Assembly (NCBI RefSeq): GCF_000208865.1
Contig: NC_018389.1
Location: 1,116,001-1,180,000 of the forward strand
DNA from: Neospora caninum Liverpool
Taxonomy: Eukaryota > Apicomplexa > Conoidasida > Eucoccidiorida > Sarcocystidae
Direction of reading: 5' to 3'
Length of the DNA: 64,000 bases
Below the pieces are notes generated by a model. That model was given only the letters and a program-made list of their open reading frames with translations. It ran no database searches and was not told where the DNA came from. Made by a program: the position numbers and the translations under genes. Shown here one piece after another: positions 12,341 through 23,199 of this stretch (positions within the stretch are counted from its first letter, which is position 1; each line of letters opens with the position of its first letter).

Positions 12341-15300
12341 ATGGCGGATGACTCTCGATTGAGGGTTATTCAACCGAAAAGCACTGGCCGGAGCGGATTC
12401 GGCGGCTCTCTGTGCACGACTGTCTCATCGCCTACCCCGTCTACTACACCCCCGCAACGGAACGGCCGCGAAGCGGAACGTGCACATGGACACAAGAGCT
12501 CAACTCGCGAACCTTCTGACCTGGTTAGTTCGCGTTTCACTAAGGAACTGTTCCAAGGAGAGCACGGTGCGACGAAAACTGACAGCAAACTCGGCCCGGG
12601 CGCGCGGCGGGCCGAAGTCAAGAGGAGCGGAAGAAGGATGCCTCCGCGCCCGACTGCTGCAGGCTCAGGCGGATCAGAGGAGGCGCAGGAAGCTTCAATG
12701 TCAACCAAACAGACGGTATGTGAGCATGTGTCTTGCTCTCCGGACTCGGAGGGAAGCAGTACAGTTCATGCAGCAGACATACTGAAGGCGGTGGCAGATC
12801 GCTTGTCCCCATTGGCTGCAGCCCCGCTCGGCTCGAGTATGCTTCCGGAGCATCACGAGTGTTCCGACAGCGTCAGAGAGATGACAACGTCGTTGAAGTG
12901 TCCTGAAGAGAAACTCCGTCTCAGCGACAAACGAGGAGGTCCAGGCATAAAAGACATTTCACCGATTTCCCGTCTTTCCTCAAGAAGCACGGTGTGGCAC
13001 CAGAGTGATGTGCTCAACCGCGACTTCCGCTCGTTTTCGAGTGTTGGATTTGAACCGGAGGACCTCCTGCAAAGAGTTGTATCCGTGTCTGGAGAATCGG
13101 ATGATCCAAAAGACAAGGAACGCTTCTCTGCCGCCGCTGAGAAATCTGTTGACGGAATTTTCGGCGATTCGATCATTGGCGGCGACACCGGATACTTTGC
13201 GCGGCACAGCCAAAAAACAGCCCCTGAGTCGGTCGGCAGCAGGTGTAACGAGTCGAGCCGCGAAATGCCCGTGAATGTTCTTTCGTTGCACGAGAGGCAG
13301 GGGGACGACGCGTCGTTTGCTGGGGACAGTGGTGACCGAGATGCCGGAAACGGTCGCCGTCCGAGTAATCCGTCCTCGCTTCGCGCTCTCGCCAGCGCCG
13401 GTTCGGAGGCAGTCCTGGTTGGCCTCGGCGACAGCGTCCGCGGATGGCGAGGGCCTGATCGTTTCCCTCAAACGGATTGTATCCTCCGGCGACCCGTTAG
13501 TGTCGGTGGAATGGACCATGGTCGGAGCCCGAGGGATTCGCTGGCCGCTAACGAAGCCTCGTTGAAGGCGCCGAACGGCACGAGTCCCTCTCACGCTGAC
13601 CATCTGAGCTCGATCCTGCGCAGTCGGTTCGCGCAGCAACTCGCTCTTCAACAGCTTCAAGAGGAAGACCACCCGTGGTGGCGCCCCGAGAGAACGCCGC
13701 ATCTTCGGTCGAGCTCCCGCGCTGCGGAATGCCATTCGGCGAGTGGCGTCGGCGCAGCTTCGTGGATGTCACGTGCCGGCAGACACGAGGAGGCGGTGAA
13801 GCCGAAAAGGGCTGTGGGCCTCGAGTCTTCGGAAACGGTAACCAGCATTTCCAGCGCGAGTCGCCGGCGACAACGATCGTCGCCTGTGGAGGGCTCTTTC
13901 TTTTCCGATTCCGGCGAAGCGGATGCAGTGGGGGAAAGCGATGACAGTGGCGCTGCGGATGCGCATCTCCGTGGTGCGAAGCGGCAACGATGGGACTCCG
14001 AGGAAGAGGACGAGGAAGACGCAGAAGAAGTCAACGGCCCCGTCAACGACCCCGGAGAAGAGACGAGAGTCCAGCTTGTGCGCGAAGCGCGAAAGTTCCC
14101 GCCTTTCCGGGGCGTCTACTTTGACACCCGACGGGGCAATCTGTCTTGGCGGTGTAGCTGGAAGGTGCACGGGAAGAAGAGGAGCCGCAGCTGGAGTGTA
14201 ATGAAGTTCGGCATGGCACGCGCCCGGGCGAAGGCCATTGCCGAGCGGATAAAACATGCGCCGCCTGCCTACTCACAGAGTCCGCTGTCATCGATGAACT
14301 CTCAAACAGGTAGCGAGGCCAGCCCGTCTTTACACGCTTCGCCACTGCTTCCAGCTCTCATGCGTTCTTCCCGAGGAGTCCGGCCAGGTGCGCCACACGC
14401 CTCCGGCGTCTCTCCCTCGTCGCGGTCTCACGGTGCCTCACCTGCAGCAGGCCTTGGAGCCTCGCCGCTGCATCAGGAACCTGTGGGAAGCTGCTCACAG
14501 TCGTCGTTGCAGGCGTCCCGCAGTAACCAACTTGGTGCGGAGGAGGAACTTACCTGTGGGAAAAGGTCTGTCGGGAGGATGCCCGGCGGAACGCGAGAGA
14601 GGACGCTGCATTCGGAAGACCACGAAGACGACGGCGAGCCGTTGACTGCAGTGCTTCGACGAGTCTTGTCCATGAAAGAGTCACAGAGCCGCAGCCTCGA
14701 GGAAAGCCAAGCAAAAGTGTCGAAACGGCCTTGCCATGCACACGCATGCATGTATGGACGACCAGACTCTTCAGACGGGCCCCGTGAAGAACAGAATGCA
14801 CTGTCAAAAGCAGACCTTTCTTCCATCCTTAAGAGTTGCAGCTCACCATTCGGCGCACGCAGGGTCAGCGTTCGAGACGTTGCAGAGCCACCGTGTAGGT
14901 GTGCTCATTCTTCGCCGCAGGTGGCGAATGGCGATGGAGATCTGAGTCAGCTGCTGAACCAAACGGCTGCTGCGTGCTGCTCTCTGCCCGGCTATAATTC
15001 TCTTTCGCCGGAGGGAGAAAAACCATCCGTCAACGGAGTCCTTCACTGTCTCAGAGAGAACTCGCGGGTAGCCACGCTGCTGGCTCATCGTTCTCCTGTG
15101 AATCCGTCATCGCTGAGCGATCTAGCTGGCGACGACACAGTGCTGGCGACTCCAGAGGATCTGCACAGGGCTGTGGCTTTGTTGGAAAGAGCGCCTCTGA
15201 GCGGAAACCCAGACGGGGACTTTTTGCCTTTCGGGCAAAACCTTAGGAACCGGGCGTCGATGGATTTCCGTCGAACTCGGGATGACGCGTTCGACGAAGA

Positions 15301-16507
15301 AGCGTGCGAGGGAACGCGGCTGGAGACTCCCACATTGGTCCCGGTTGTCGGAGACGCGTGCCTCGATGACAAGTGCTCAGACGAAGTCGTCAAGGAACCG
15401 AAATGTGAAGGCCTCAAGGGCAGAGCTGAAGGAGGTCTGAGCGTCCCCGAGAAAGAAACCGAGTTCCCGTCTGCGCACGCAGGTGCCGATTCCTTGGCAG
15501 GTGCGTCCACAACTACGTCGGCTGATGAGAGAAGCAAGCTGGCTCTTGGCGCAGGACCAGAAAGCAGCCCCTGGTGTCCTGCTCAAATTCCCGTGCGATC
15601 CGCGGAAGCCCTCCTGCGACGCGTTGTTTCTGCAGCCACAGCTGCAAGTGCTGGGAGGGACAAGGCAGAACAAGAACCCACCCAGGGCAACCCAGCAGGG
15701 ACGGTGACTCGGGAATCTCCGGACGCGGACGACAGCGGCAGTGGCGGGGATATCAGCACAAGCATAAACCCGCAATTATGTAACGAGATCGAGTGTACGG
15801 GGAACGGATTGCGAGCAGCGAGTGCCGCAGCGCCAGAAAGGCCTACTACCGACGCCACGGGAACTTGCCGCGAAGTGGGATTTGTTGTTGATTCCGCGTC
15901 TGATAAGATGGATCCCAGTGCTAACGCGGAATCTGCGGGGCTGGGAGAAGCGGCTGCGCCTGGTGCTCGAGAGGGACGTTCCAGTGCGTATCCGGGTGGG
16001 GGGGGGCTGACGCCGACGACTTCTGAAAGGCTCACCAAAGACGCTAGTGGCCAAAGTACGGTCTTGGTACATCGGGCTCGCGTTCTAGAGGTTCTACAGA
16101 ATCTCAAGGAATTCAGTCTCCCTCTAGCTAGTAAAGGACAGTGTCAAACAATTCAGTGCGCTTCGGCGTCGCTTGTATTGCTTACGGGTTCTGCGGCAAA
16201 GGACGGGCGCGCCGGGGAAAAGGGATCTTTCTCCAGTCGACATGGCGATTTGCAGTTCACAGCGTGGTGTTCCGGAGCACTTGACGACCTTGCGGCTGCT
16301 GCACGGACAGGCGACGTGAGGCAACTGGAACCTCTCACAGTGCTACTTGGTGGCTGTCTTGCCGAGCTCCGTCTGCCCGCGTCGCTGTCCGAGTCGGAGC
16401 AGCTCGCTTTGCTGGCGTCGGTCATGACGTACTATTGCAACCGCTTTGACTGCTCCCGCGGAAATCAAGAGGTCGTTTCCCCGTCCGTAGCGGACGCGGC
16501 GGCGTAA
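12341..16507 (+). CDS. AP2IV-3: ApiAP2 transcription factor, single exon, 1388 aa
   Basis: One uninterrupted frame starts at an ATG in good context (cccATGgcg). Residues about 584-642 form an AP2 DNA-binding domain, with GVYFDTRRGNLSWRCSW followed by KKRSRSWSVMKFG and an ARAKAIAERI helix. The last 140 residues (about 1246-1385) look like an ACDC domain: helical, with the segments LQNLKEFSLPL and RLPASLSESEQLALLASV. The rest is Ser-rich disordered sequence with an acidic patch (EEEDEEDAEE) just before the AP2 domain, usual for coccidian ApiAP2 proteins. A short motif of the form LL-x-RV-V/L-S recurs four times. Expected role: sequence-specific nuclear regulator of stage-dependent genes. The name AP2IV-3 rests on remembered gene order, not on a search. 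T. gondii AP2IV-3 has been reported to favour bradyzoite gene expression. Confidence 0.88.
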   Translation: MADDSRLRVIQPKSTGRSGFGGSLCTTVSSPTPSTTPPQRNGREAERAHGHKSSTREPSDLVSSRFTKELFQGEHGATKTDSKLGPGARRAEVKRSGRRMPPRPTAAGSGGSEEAQEASMSTKQTVCEHVSCSPDSEGSSTVHAADILKAVADRLSPLAAAPLGSSMLPEHHECSDSVREMTTSLKCPEEKLRLSDKRGGPGIKDISPISRLSSRSTVWHQSDVLNRDFRSFSSVGFEPEDLLQRVVSVSGESDDPKDKERFSAAAEKSVDGIFGDSIIGGDTGYFARHSQKTAPESVGSRCNESSREMPVNVLSLHERQGDDASFAGDSGDRDAGNGRRPSNPSSLRALASAGSEAVLVGLGDSVRGWRGPDRFPQTDCILRRPVSVGGMDHGRSPRDSLAANEASLKAPNGTSPSHADHLSSILRSRFAQQLALQQLQEEDHPWWRPERTPHLRSSSRAAECHSASGVGAASWMSRAGRHEEAVKPKRAVGLESSETVTSISSASRRRQRSSPVEGSFFSDSGEADAVGESDDSGAADAHLRGAKRQRWDSEEEDEEDAEEVNGPVNDPGEETRVQLVREARKFPPFRGVYFDTRRGNLSWRCSWKVHGKKRSRSWSVMKFGMARARAKAIAERIKHAPPAYSQSPLSSMNSQTGSEASPSLHASPLLPALMRSSRGVRPGAPHASGVSPSSRSHGASPAAGLGASPLHQEPVGSCSQSSLQASRSNQLGAEEELTCGKRSVGRMPGGTRERTLHSEDHEDDGEPLTAVLRRVLSMKESQSRSLEESQAKVSKRPCHAHACMYGRPDSSDGPREEQNALSKADLSSILKSCSSPFGARRVSVRDVAEPPCRCAHSSPQVANGDGDLSQLLNQTAAACCSLPGYNSLSPEGEKPSVNGVLHCLRENSRVATLLAHRSPVNPSSLSDLAGDDTVLATPEDLHRAVALLERAPLSGNPDGDFLPFGQNLRNRASMDFRRTRDDAFDEEACEGTRLETPTLVPVVGDACLDDKCSDEVVKEPKCEGLKGRAEGGLSVPEKETEFPSAHAGADSLAGASTTTSADERSKLALGAGPESSPWCPAQIPVRSAEALLRRVVSAATAASAGRDKAEQEPTQGNPAGTVTRESPDADDSGSGGDISTSINPQLCNEIECTGNGLRAASAAAPERPTTDATGTCREVGFVVDSASDKMDPSANAESAGLGEAAAPGAREGRSSAYPGGGGLTPTTSERLTKDASGQSTVLVHRARVLEVLQNLKEFSLPLASKGQCQTIQCASASLVLLTGSAAKDGRAGEKGSFSSRHGDLQFTAWCSGALDDLAAAARTGDVRQLEPLTVLLGGCLAELRLPASLSESEQLALLASVMTYYCNRFDCSRGNQEVVSPSVADAAA

Positions 16508-19500
16508 AGCACAGGTTCGCTGGTGGGTTGGGAACCTGGAAAAGAACTGCAGCCGTCGGGTGTTTGGAGTTGACGCGGATTTTGCGTGAGGGTTTGTCAA
16601 CTGACTGCCTTTTTGTTTCGGCGGCAAACGTCTGTGGCCGAAACAAGAGAGGGATTCTTGCTCAGAAATCCAAGTCGCCACTGTTCCGCGGGAAGGAGTT
16701 ACCGGATTGGCAGGTCTCCGGGAGTCTGGCTATCGTAAACGAATGAAGCAATGGGAACTGATGCAGCGTCTGCGAATCTGTGGTTCAACCCCCCAGGTCG
16801 GATCAGGGCTTCCGGCGGCAGGACGGCAATTTTCTTCAGCCGGTTCCCTGAGCGTTGCCGCGGACGATATTTCATACTGTTGTTCAGGAAATCAGCCCGG
16901 TGGCAGTGTATGTGTGTGGCTTCGATTCTTAGCCTCGCGCGAGGCAACCGTCTGGTGGCCATCTTCCCAGCGTAAGTTTTGAGGAAACGCGGCCGTGCGT
17001 TGCGGTAGCGTTTAGTGTGTAAGCAGCTTTTTTTGAGCCTTTCAGACCCTATGGCGAAAGGACTTCCTATGTCTGCTGTCATCGGCGGCGTCGCAGGTCG
17101 AGGTGAATACGCCCAAGCAATGTACATGTTGTCAGGGGAGCTTGGTCGGTGTGCTGTCAGACTTGCGGTCCGTAACTGCGGAGTCCGACGCTGGCTGACG
17201 GTGGCGAGCCTGTCTGGGATGTACGGTGTTGCGCTGGGTGACACGCAGGATACGCCTCCATGTAATTTATGTAAACCATGGTCATGCTTTCGCAGGGACT
17301 TGGAATTTTACTGCTGGGCAATCCGACATTTCACGGCGATCTGCTATGTCGGTGATGTATACTTATTTCGGGCCGCGGAGAAACGTTCTGGATTAACAGA
17401 CCCCCACGCATGCAGCTGAGTTTGGCTGTTAAATGCAGATGCTCTCACGTTCGCATAAAAAACAATATGGATGTCCCGGGGCGTGGTTGTGCCTGAGCAT
17501 ACGGCGCGTGCCGTGTCGTTGACCCAAGTGGTGTTTCGGTTACAGTAATGGGTACTAGCAAGCTGTGACACTGTTTTGTGGTGAGGCACGAAGGGGGGGT
17601 TCGTTGAGGATACCGTGGTAACGGCCGTGTAGTTGTGAACAAGAGCATGTGCGGACTGAGATGCCTGTGTCCTTGACAGATCCAGAATGGTTTCATCATG
17701 TTTTGCGTGAAGTAGTTTCGGTTGGTGAGAGTCCCCGTAATACTGTCACACTGGAAAATGGCCCTTTTGGCCTCAGGGGCTCGCCAGGCATCAGCGAAGT
17801 CCGGGTAGATTCTTAATATCGAAGTCACGTGCGTGGTACACAGGATCAGCAAAAGACGCATGCCACATCGGAGTCAACAGGAGAGTTAGAAGTCCACGCC
17901 CCTTCCCCGGGTGTTGACCCATGCCTCAGCACGTAGCCGCTCTGACTAATATATACTTCCGGCGCAAATAAAGTGTACTGTATCTCCTCTCCACTCAGAC
18001 AGCACATGAGGGCGCACTGCTTCTTTCCACGCAGGCGCCGTTCCCTGTTAACCAAAATGGTAATAAGTTTTTTCGGTGGATGTCCCGAAGGACGGTAATC
18101 GCAGCGAACGCCCACCAGTGAGGGTGACTTATCCTGGTGGTCGAGTTCCGGAGCCCTCCCGGGGAAACAGAGAGGTTGTATTTGATCGATAGAACCGAGT
18201 AGTGTCTGTACGAATATGCGCCATAAAAACGGTACGACGGTAGAACTACCGTCTCAGTTCCCGAAGGCACCCGGAACTGATCCGAAAGCCGAAATGGAGT
18301 CGAGGCCGTAGTGTGCGCCTCTTACCGTGTGAGTGCTACGGGAGTCCAGAACGGTCCGGAACCCGCGCACTGTGTAAATTTGTCCGTTTCATCCAAATCG
18401 GCTCACCACTGGGAGCCACTCATTTTTCGCATGCAAGAATTTCTATACTGTGCATGATAGGAGAGTGCCTCTTGCGTCCCCCACCGACAAATAGACTCAA
18501 CAGGCAACAGTGGAAAGTACGATTCTGTGCTCTAGCAGGTACGCAGCGCTGCTGGATTCCACGCGACTCGGACGCCACGGCCGCTGAGATATGTTTTTTG
18601 TGTGCTGGACGCTGCAGCACCACTTGTTGATGGCAGGGACTCATCGGAGGTTAAACTTCCATGATGATACTTTCATCTTGGCGTTCTCGATAACAAACGT
18701 AGCCTCAGGCGACTGAAGCATCGGAAATCTCTCTTTTCTTTCGGTGTTGATCTGCTGAACAACAGAGCATAAGAGCGCAAAAAAGCTCGAAACATGGGTC
18801 CCAAGAAGTCTCTGCACGCTTGACAAATCCAGCTGGAGACAAAACGGACCTCTTGAGAATGGTGAGCAAATGCCTCCCGGTGCTGTACTGAGTGTGGCAC
18901 GCATTACCACTCTGCGCAGGTCCGACTTCCCGCCCTGCTTCCAACTTCGCAAGCTGCTCGTACCCATTTTGATGGCCACGTTCCTTAGGATACGGCCATG
19001 GCGGGTTAGTGTGGTTCTCGGGGAGTGAGAGGAATACTATTCTTTCTTAACTCCAATCCTGTGTACTAAGCCGCCCGCACAGAGGATACCGATTCCCCGG
19101 CACTGGCGATCTACGTCAGTGCGGAGGCTGCGTCAGGCTCTCTCCCTTGAAGAAAATCTCTCTTCTAACCCATTACCTTTTCAAAACCGTTCAGCAACCA
19201 CAGTGGACCCGATAAATCGATCCCGATTTGTAGCGGCCATTCAGCGTCCCTGTTTTGACTCCGGGCAACACATGCATCGACACAAACCTGTCGATGTACC
19301 GAAGGCATCGCGAGGAAGTATGCTTGTGTGCGCCTGTGAAATACTCACGCCAAGTGTTGGAGAGCTCCGCAGTCACAGATATGAGTGAGCATACCGAGAA
19401 AACAATAAGTGCTCTCTGTCTTTTCGGTGGTTATCTCAGCCGAGCAAAGCGCTCGGCCTGAGGTGACTCTGAGCCCGCCGGAGCATGCATGCAGTGTGTC

Positions 19501-20299
19501 CGACAGGCTGTTTGTTTCTTTTTTGCAACGGTAGTCTACTGGTGGCTCTCCGTCATCTGTTCCACTTTCTCGCCCCGTCACTTTGACAGAAATTTGTAGC
19601 CTTTCTCATCTTTTCGATTCCAATGTTGGCACATTTCTTTTCTGCCGCACTTCTTGCAAAGTTGTCGCCGGACATAGGAGGCTCATTGGGTTGTGAAAAA
19701 AATGACGACTAATGTGTCCCCTCTGGGGTACCCGTGATTCCCAGAGCCGTCTCAAATCCTATGCATTGGGTAGGGGGCCGTTGGGTGTTTCTTCAGTGCA
19801 GTGACTATATTTCATCGCGCTTGCCAGGCCACAAACACACTCTTCTTTTGTTTGCCATCTTTACTCATACCGCGGATCTGAGAGTCCTGTACAAGTATCT
19901 TGACTGGAACCTGGCATTAGTGTCCATCACAAACCTGGGTGGCCTGAACGAGAGTCCCCTTTGTATTATTATCGTCCTTTCGGAGTGTTGACTGCTATCC
20001 AGTCTAGCCTGAGCGACTCCTTGCCGAGTCCTATCCTGAGGTAACCAGTACGGTATAATTCTGCGGTTCGGTGCACAGATTATGTGCAGCGGGCGACGAG
20101 GGATGCCCATACCCTTCTCGTGGCCATGCGTAGTGTATGCACACGCGATAGAGTGGTGTGTGATGTGTGCAAACTGTCAGCAACTCCTTTGCGAGGCGGC
20201 AGTTCGCGGTCCTGTCTCTGTCGAGCGATCCCCCCTATTATTAACGGCAGTTTTCTGTGCGGGCGGTTTTCTCTCCCAACGCAACCAGGAACATCTCTG
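16508..20299. other. Intergenic region, ApiAP2 to PPCS
   Basis: About 3.8 kb with no supported gene. Open frames, the longest about 134 codons at 17015-17419, show no family resemblance. It probably holds the AP2 3' untranslated region and the PPCS promoter. A short perfect hairpin lies at 18236-18253. Confidence 0.55.
18236..18253. repeat. 8-bp inverted repeat, 2-base loop
   Basis: GACGGTAG, AA, CTACCGTC. A perfect short palindrome in non-coding DNA. It is short enough to be chance. Confidence 0.5.
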
Positions 20300-23199
20300 A
20301 TGCTCAGAAAGATACTCATAATGGAGAGGCCACCGAATTCCTTTGATTTAGACGGTGTTTCGGAATTCTTCGCCTCGGAGCGCCCGCCAGTGGAGCTTCC
20401 TGCGGTTTCCGCAGCAGTTTCACAGTTCTTGAGTTCGATCCCTGATCATGACACGTCAGTGGACTCTGAGTTTCCAAAACAGGGGGTAGCCTTCATTACG
20501 TCCGGCGGGACAGATGTGCCCATTGAAGTAAGCTGAAGCTTTTTTTGGGTCGCTGAAGTCCAATGAACAATCTTCCGAAGCAGCTCAACATGAATCCGGT
20601 CTAAAGGACGACGCTCTCTCCGCATTGCAGTGGAAAGAACCGTATACCGCCATTTACCGAGACGCGGGCGTATGTGTGCTGCCTCATTCGCATGAGAGGG
20701 GGGCACTTTCAGGAAAACCGGACACAAATGTCCTTTTTCTAAAATGGTCTTTGGTTGTGGCTGTGAGTCCCAGGCAAGGGCAGCAATTCATTTGAGGTCA
20801 ATTGTTGGCGGCCACGCTGGACGCGCAATCCTGTTTACCAAAAAGAAGAAGCTTTGATAGGCCCTTTGCACTTTGATCATGGTAGAACAAGTTTCAATTG
20901 TTATCCATTCACTTTCGGCTACCACACGGCCGGAAGCTGTCGGCAGCGGCAAGAGTCGCCAGTCTTCACACGGCCATCCGACTGCGCCGGAAGAAATGTA
21001 CTTTTCATCAGTGCACTGCAGTGCCTATCGGTGGAAAGGCTGAATGTATGAGTAGATAAACATATCCATACCAAGCTTTTAGCAGCTGTCAAACGACGCT
21101 GAGCACCGTTGGGCAAAACCAGAGGCTGTTCGCTGGGATGGGCCTTGCTTTTGCAACTGCATTTTTGCTGTCGTCATCTTGATCTCGGAAGCGGCGGCCG
21201 CCGTGAGTCGCCATAGGAGGAGAGAGGCCGAATCAGTTCAAATGGAAGCCAGTTCGCGTTGCTGTGTTGCTGCCTGATTTCCCCGCAGAGAAACACCATT
21301 CGCTTCATTGCGAATTTCAGCACAGGCAGGCGAGGAGCAGCGCTGTGCGAGCAGTTTCTGTTGGATGGCTACTTTGTTATTTTCCTCTCGTCCCCGAACT
21401 CGGCCCAGCCATTCGTTCGCCGTGTTCTTCCACATCGGCCGAGCCCTGCGTTCCTTGACAGTGTCCAGCTGCCGTCAGACAAGGGAGCAGAGTGTAGCAG
21501 TGAGCCACCGTGCTTTACTCTCGGAGCCGATTCTGGACATGCTCGGCAGCATTCTGTCGCGCGGAACGGCGCGCAGCAGATGCCGCCGCCTACCATTGCG
21601 GGAGAGAGCGCGGACAGTGCAGTTGCCGCTCCGAGTGGAGATACCCCCGGGACAGGTTCCGCTGTCGGTGACTCGGCAGGGAACTGCACACATATCGGAC
21701 AGGGCCGTGCCAGCGGTCTCCCTGCTCGGTATCGGGTGTGTAATCAGGACGCAGAAGCAGCGGTCCGGTCGTACAGGCGCTGCAAAGACCGCCTTCTGTG
21801 TGTGTCCTTTCAGACGGTAACGGAATACCTCTTCTTGTGGCAGGAAATCCTAAGTCGGTGCCGTTCACTTGGAGACAGCTTGGTAGTCTGCGCATGCGCG
21901 GCTGTTGCCGACTTTTACATTCCTGTCTCTCGCATGCCGACGCACAAATTGGAAAGCCGCCTCCCTACCCACAAGTCATGCGGGAAGACATCCAGGGATG
22001 CGGCTTCTGTGGAGGCAGAAGCAGAGAGGAGAAAAAACCGGCGAATTGAGCACCAGGCGCTGCCCACAAGCTCGGGAATCGAAGCGTCTAGGCTGTCCCA
22101 GACCAGCAAGGGTCAACAGCAGAGAAAAACTGACTGTGACGGTCCCCAGATGGCCCTCACCTCTGCTGACCAGGGAGAAGGGACGAGCGACAACGGTGCA
22201 GGCTTACCTAGGAAGCAAGCTGCATGCTCCGGAGAGGTCTTGGAGACGGCTGCTGGCGAAAAGCACGACGACGTAAAAAAGATATTGAATTCCAGCTCCG
22301 CTGTTGGTGTCGGGCGGCCAACAGAGGAAACGCCGTCAGGCACTCAGACTGGCGTCACTCTCGAGCTTCAGCAGGTGCCGAAGATGCTCGGGCTGGTGAA
22401 GCATCTGAATCCACATTGTGTTTTCATGTCCTTCAAGCTCGAGACGAATGCGGATACGCTTCACGGCAAAGCCCGCCGGTCTCTTCGTCTGTACAGTTGC
22501 GACATGGTTGTCGCCAATCTTCTTCATTCAAGACATCAGAGCGTCACAGTGTTTGTGAATCCAGATGACACAGCGCCGCCCCTCGAGATCACCGCTGACG
22601 GGGGGGCCGGCTGTTTGGGAGATAAAGAAGGAAGAGACGGTGCGAACGACTTGCTGGTGAGTCTAGACATGAACTCGTGTAGGTGATCCGACCCGGACGA
22701 TAAATAAACGGATACCGTAGGATATCCTTGATATCCTTGTGGTGGATTGGTGGACCCGCGAGACGGGTTCGTCTCGGCGGATCTAAATCAAGAATATATA
22801 TATATATATATGCGCGTACAGGTAGGCCAAAACAAAGGACTCTATAGAGAAGCATCCACGTTTGTGTTGCTGCCTGCTAACCGACCTTTGCGGTCGGCCG
22901 CATGCACGGGAAAGCACATGAATTAGCTTTGTTGTGGGTCTGTTTGGAAGTGGGACACATATCGACAAGGCAGCGCAGAAGCTCAAGTGCTGATCCGGCT
23001 CGTACGCGCTGTGCTGCTCTGTACCGTGTTTTCATCCGAGCTTTTTTCTCTGGTGTTCGAAGGGACCAACTGTCTGCTGTGTCCCATGTTTCTGCAGGGT
23101 GCAGGCTCGATTGAAGCCCAACTCGTTCAGTTGGTGAACCAGCTGCACGCAAGAGAGCAGCGCAAAAAGGCGCAGATGTCCCACAGGCAAGACATCTAG
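20300..23199 (+). CDS. PPCS: Phosphopantothenate-cysteine ligase (3 exons, about 565 aa)
   Basis: Exons: 20300-20527, 21289-22656, 23098-23199. This is the eukaryotic CoaB-type ligase joining 4'-phosphopantothenate to cysteine in CoA synthesis. Matches to the family are FITSGGTDVPIE (residues 65-76), RFIANFSTGRRGA (81-93), the ADFYIPVSRMPTHKLESR segment (about 283-300), VPKML, and FKLET followed by VVANLL. The C-terminal helix is in exon 3. Human PPCS is about 311 aa. The extra length lies in two low-complexity insertions, one between about residues 130 and 225 and one between the HKLESR segment and the VPKML strand (about 300-435). There is no fused decarboxylase domain. The start may be the ATG at 20300 or the one at 20321 in the same frame. 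The neighbouring genes have no role in CoA synthesis. Confidence 0.9.
22795..22811. repeat. (TA)n microsatellite in PPCS intron 2
   Basis: Alternating AT of about 17 bases within the intron 22657-23097. Confidence 0.8.

Noticed and set aside
17015..17419. 134-codon + frame after the ApiAP2 gene
   Set aside because: No resemblance to a known family, no supporting splice or homology signal, and it sits where the AP2 3' untranslated region is expected.
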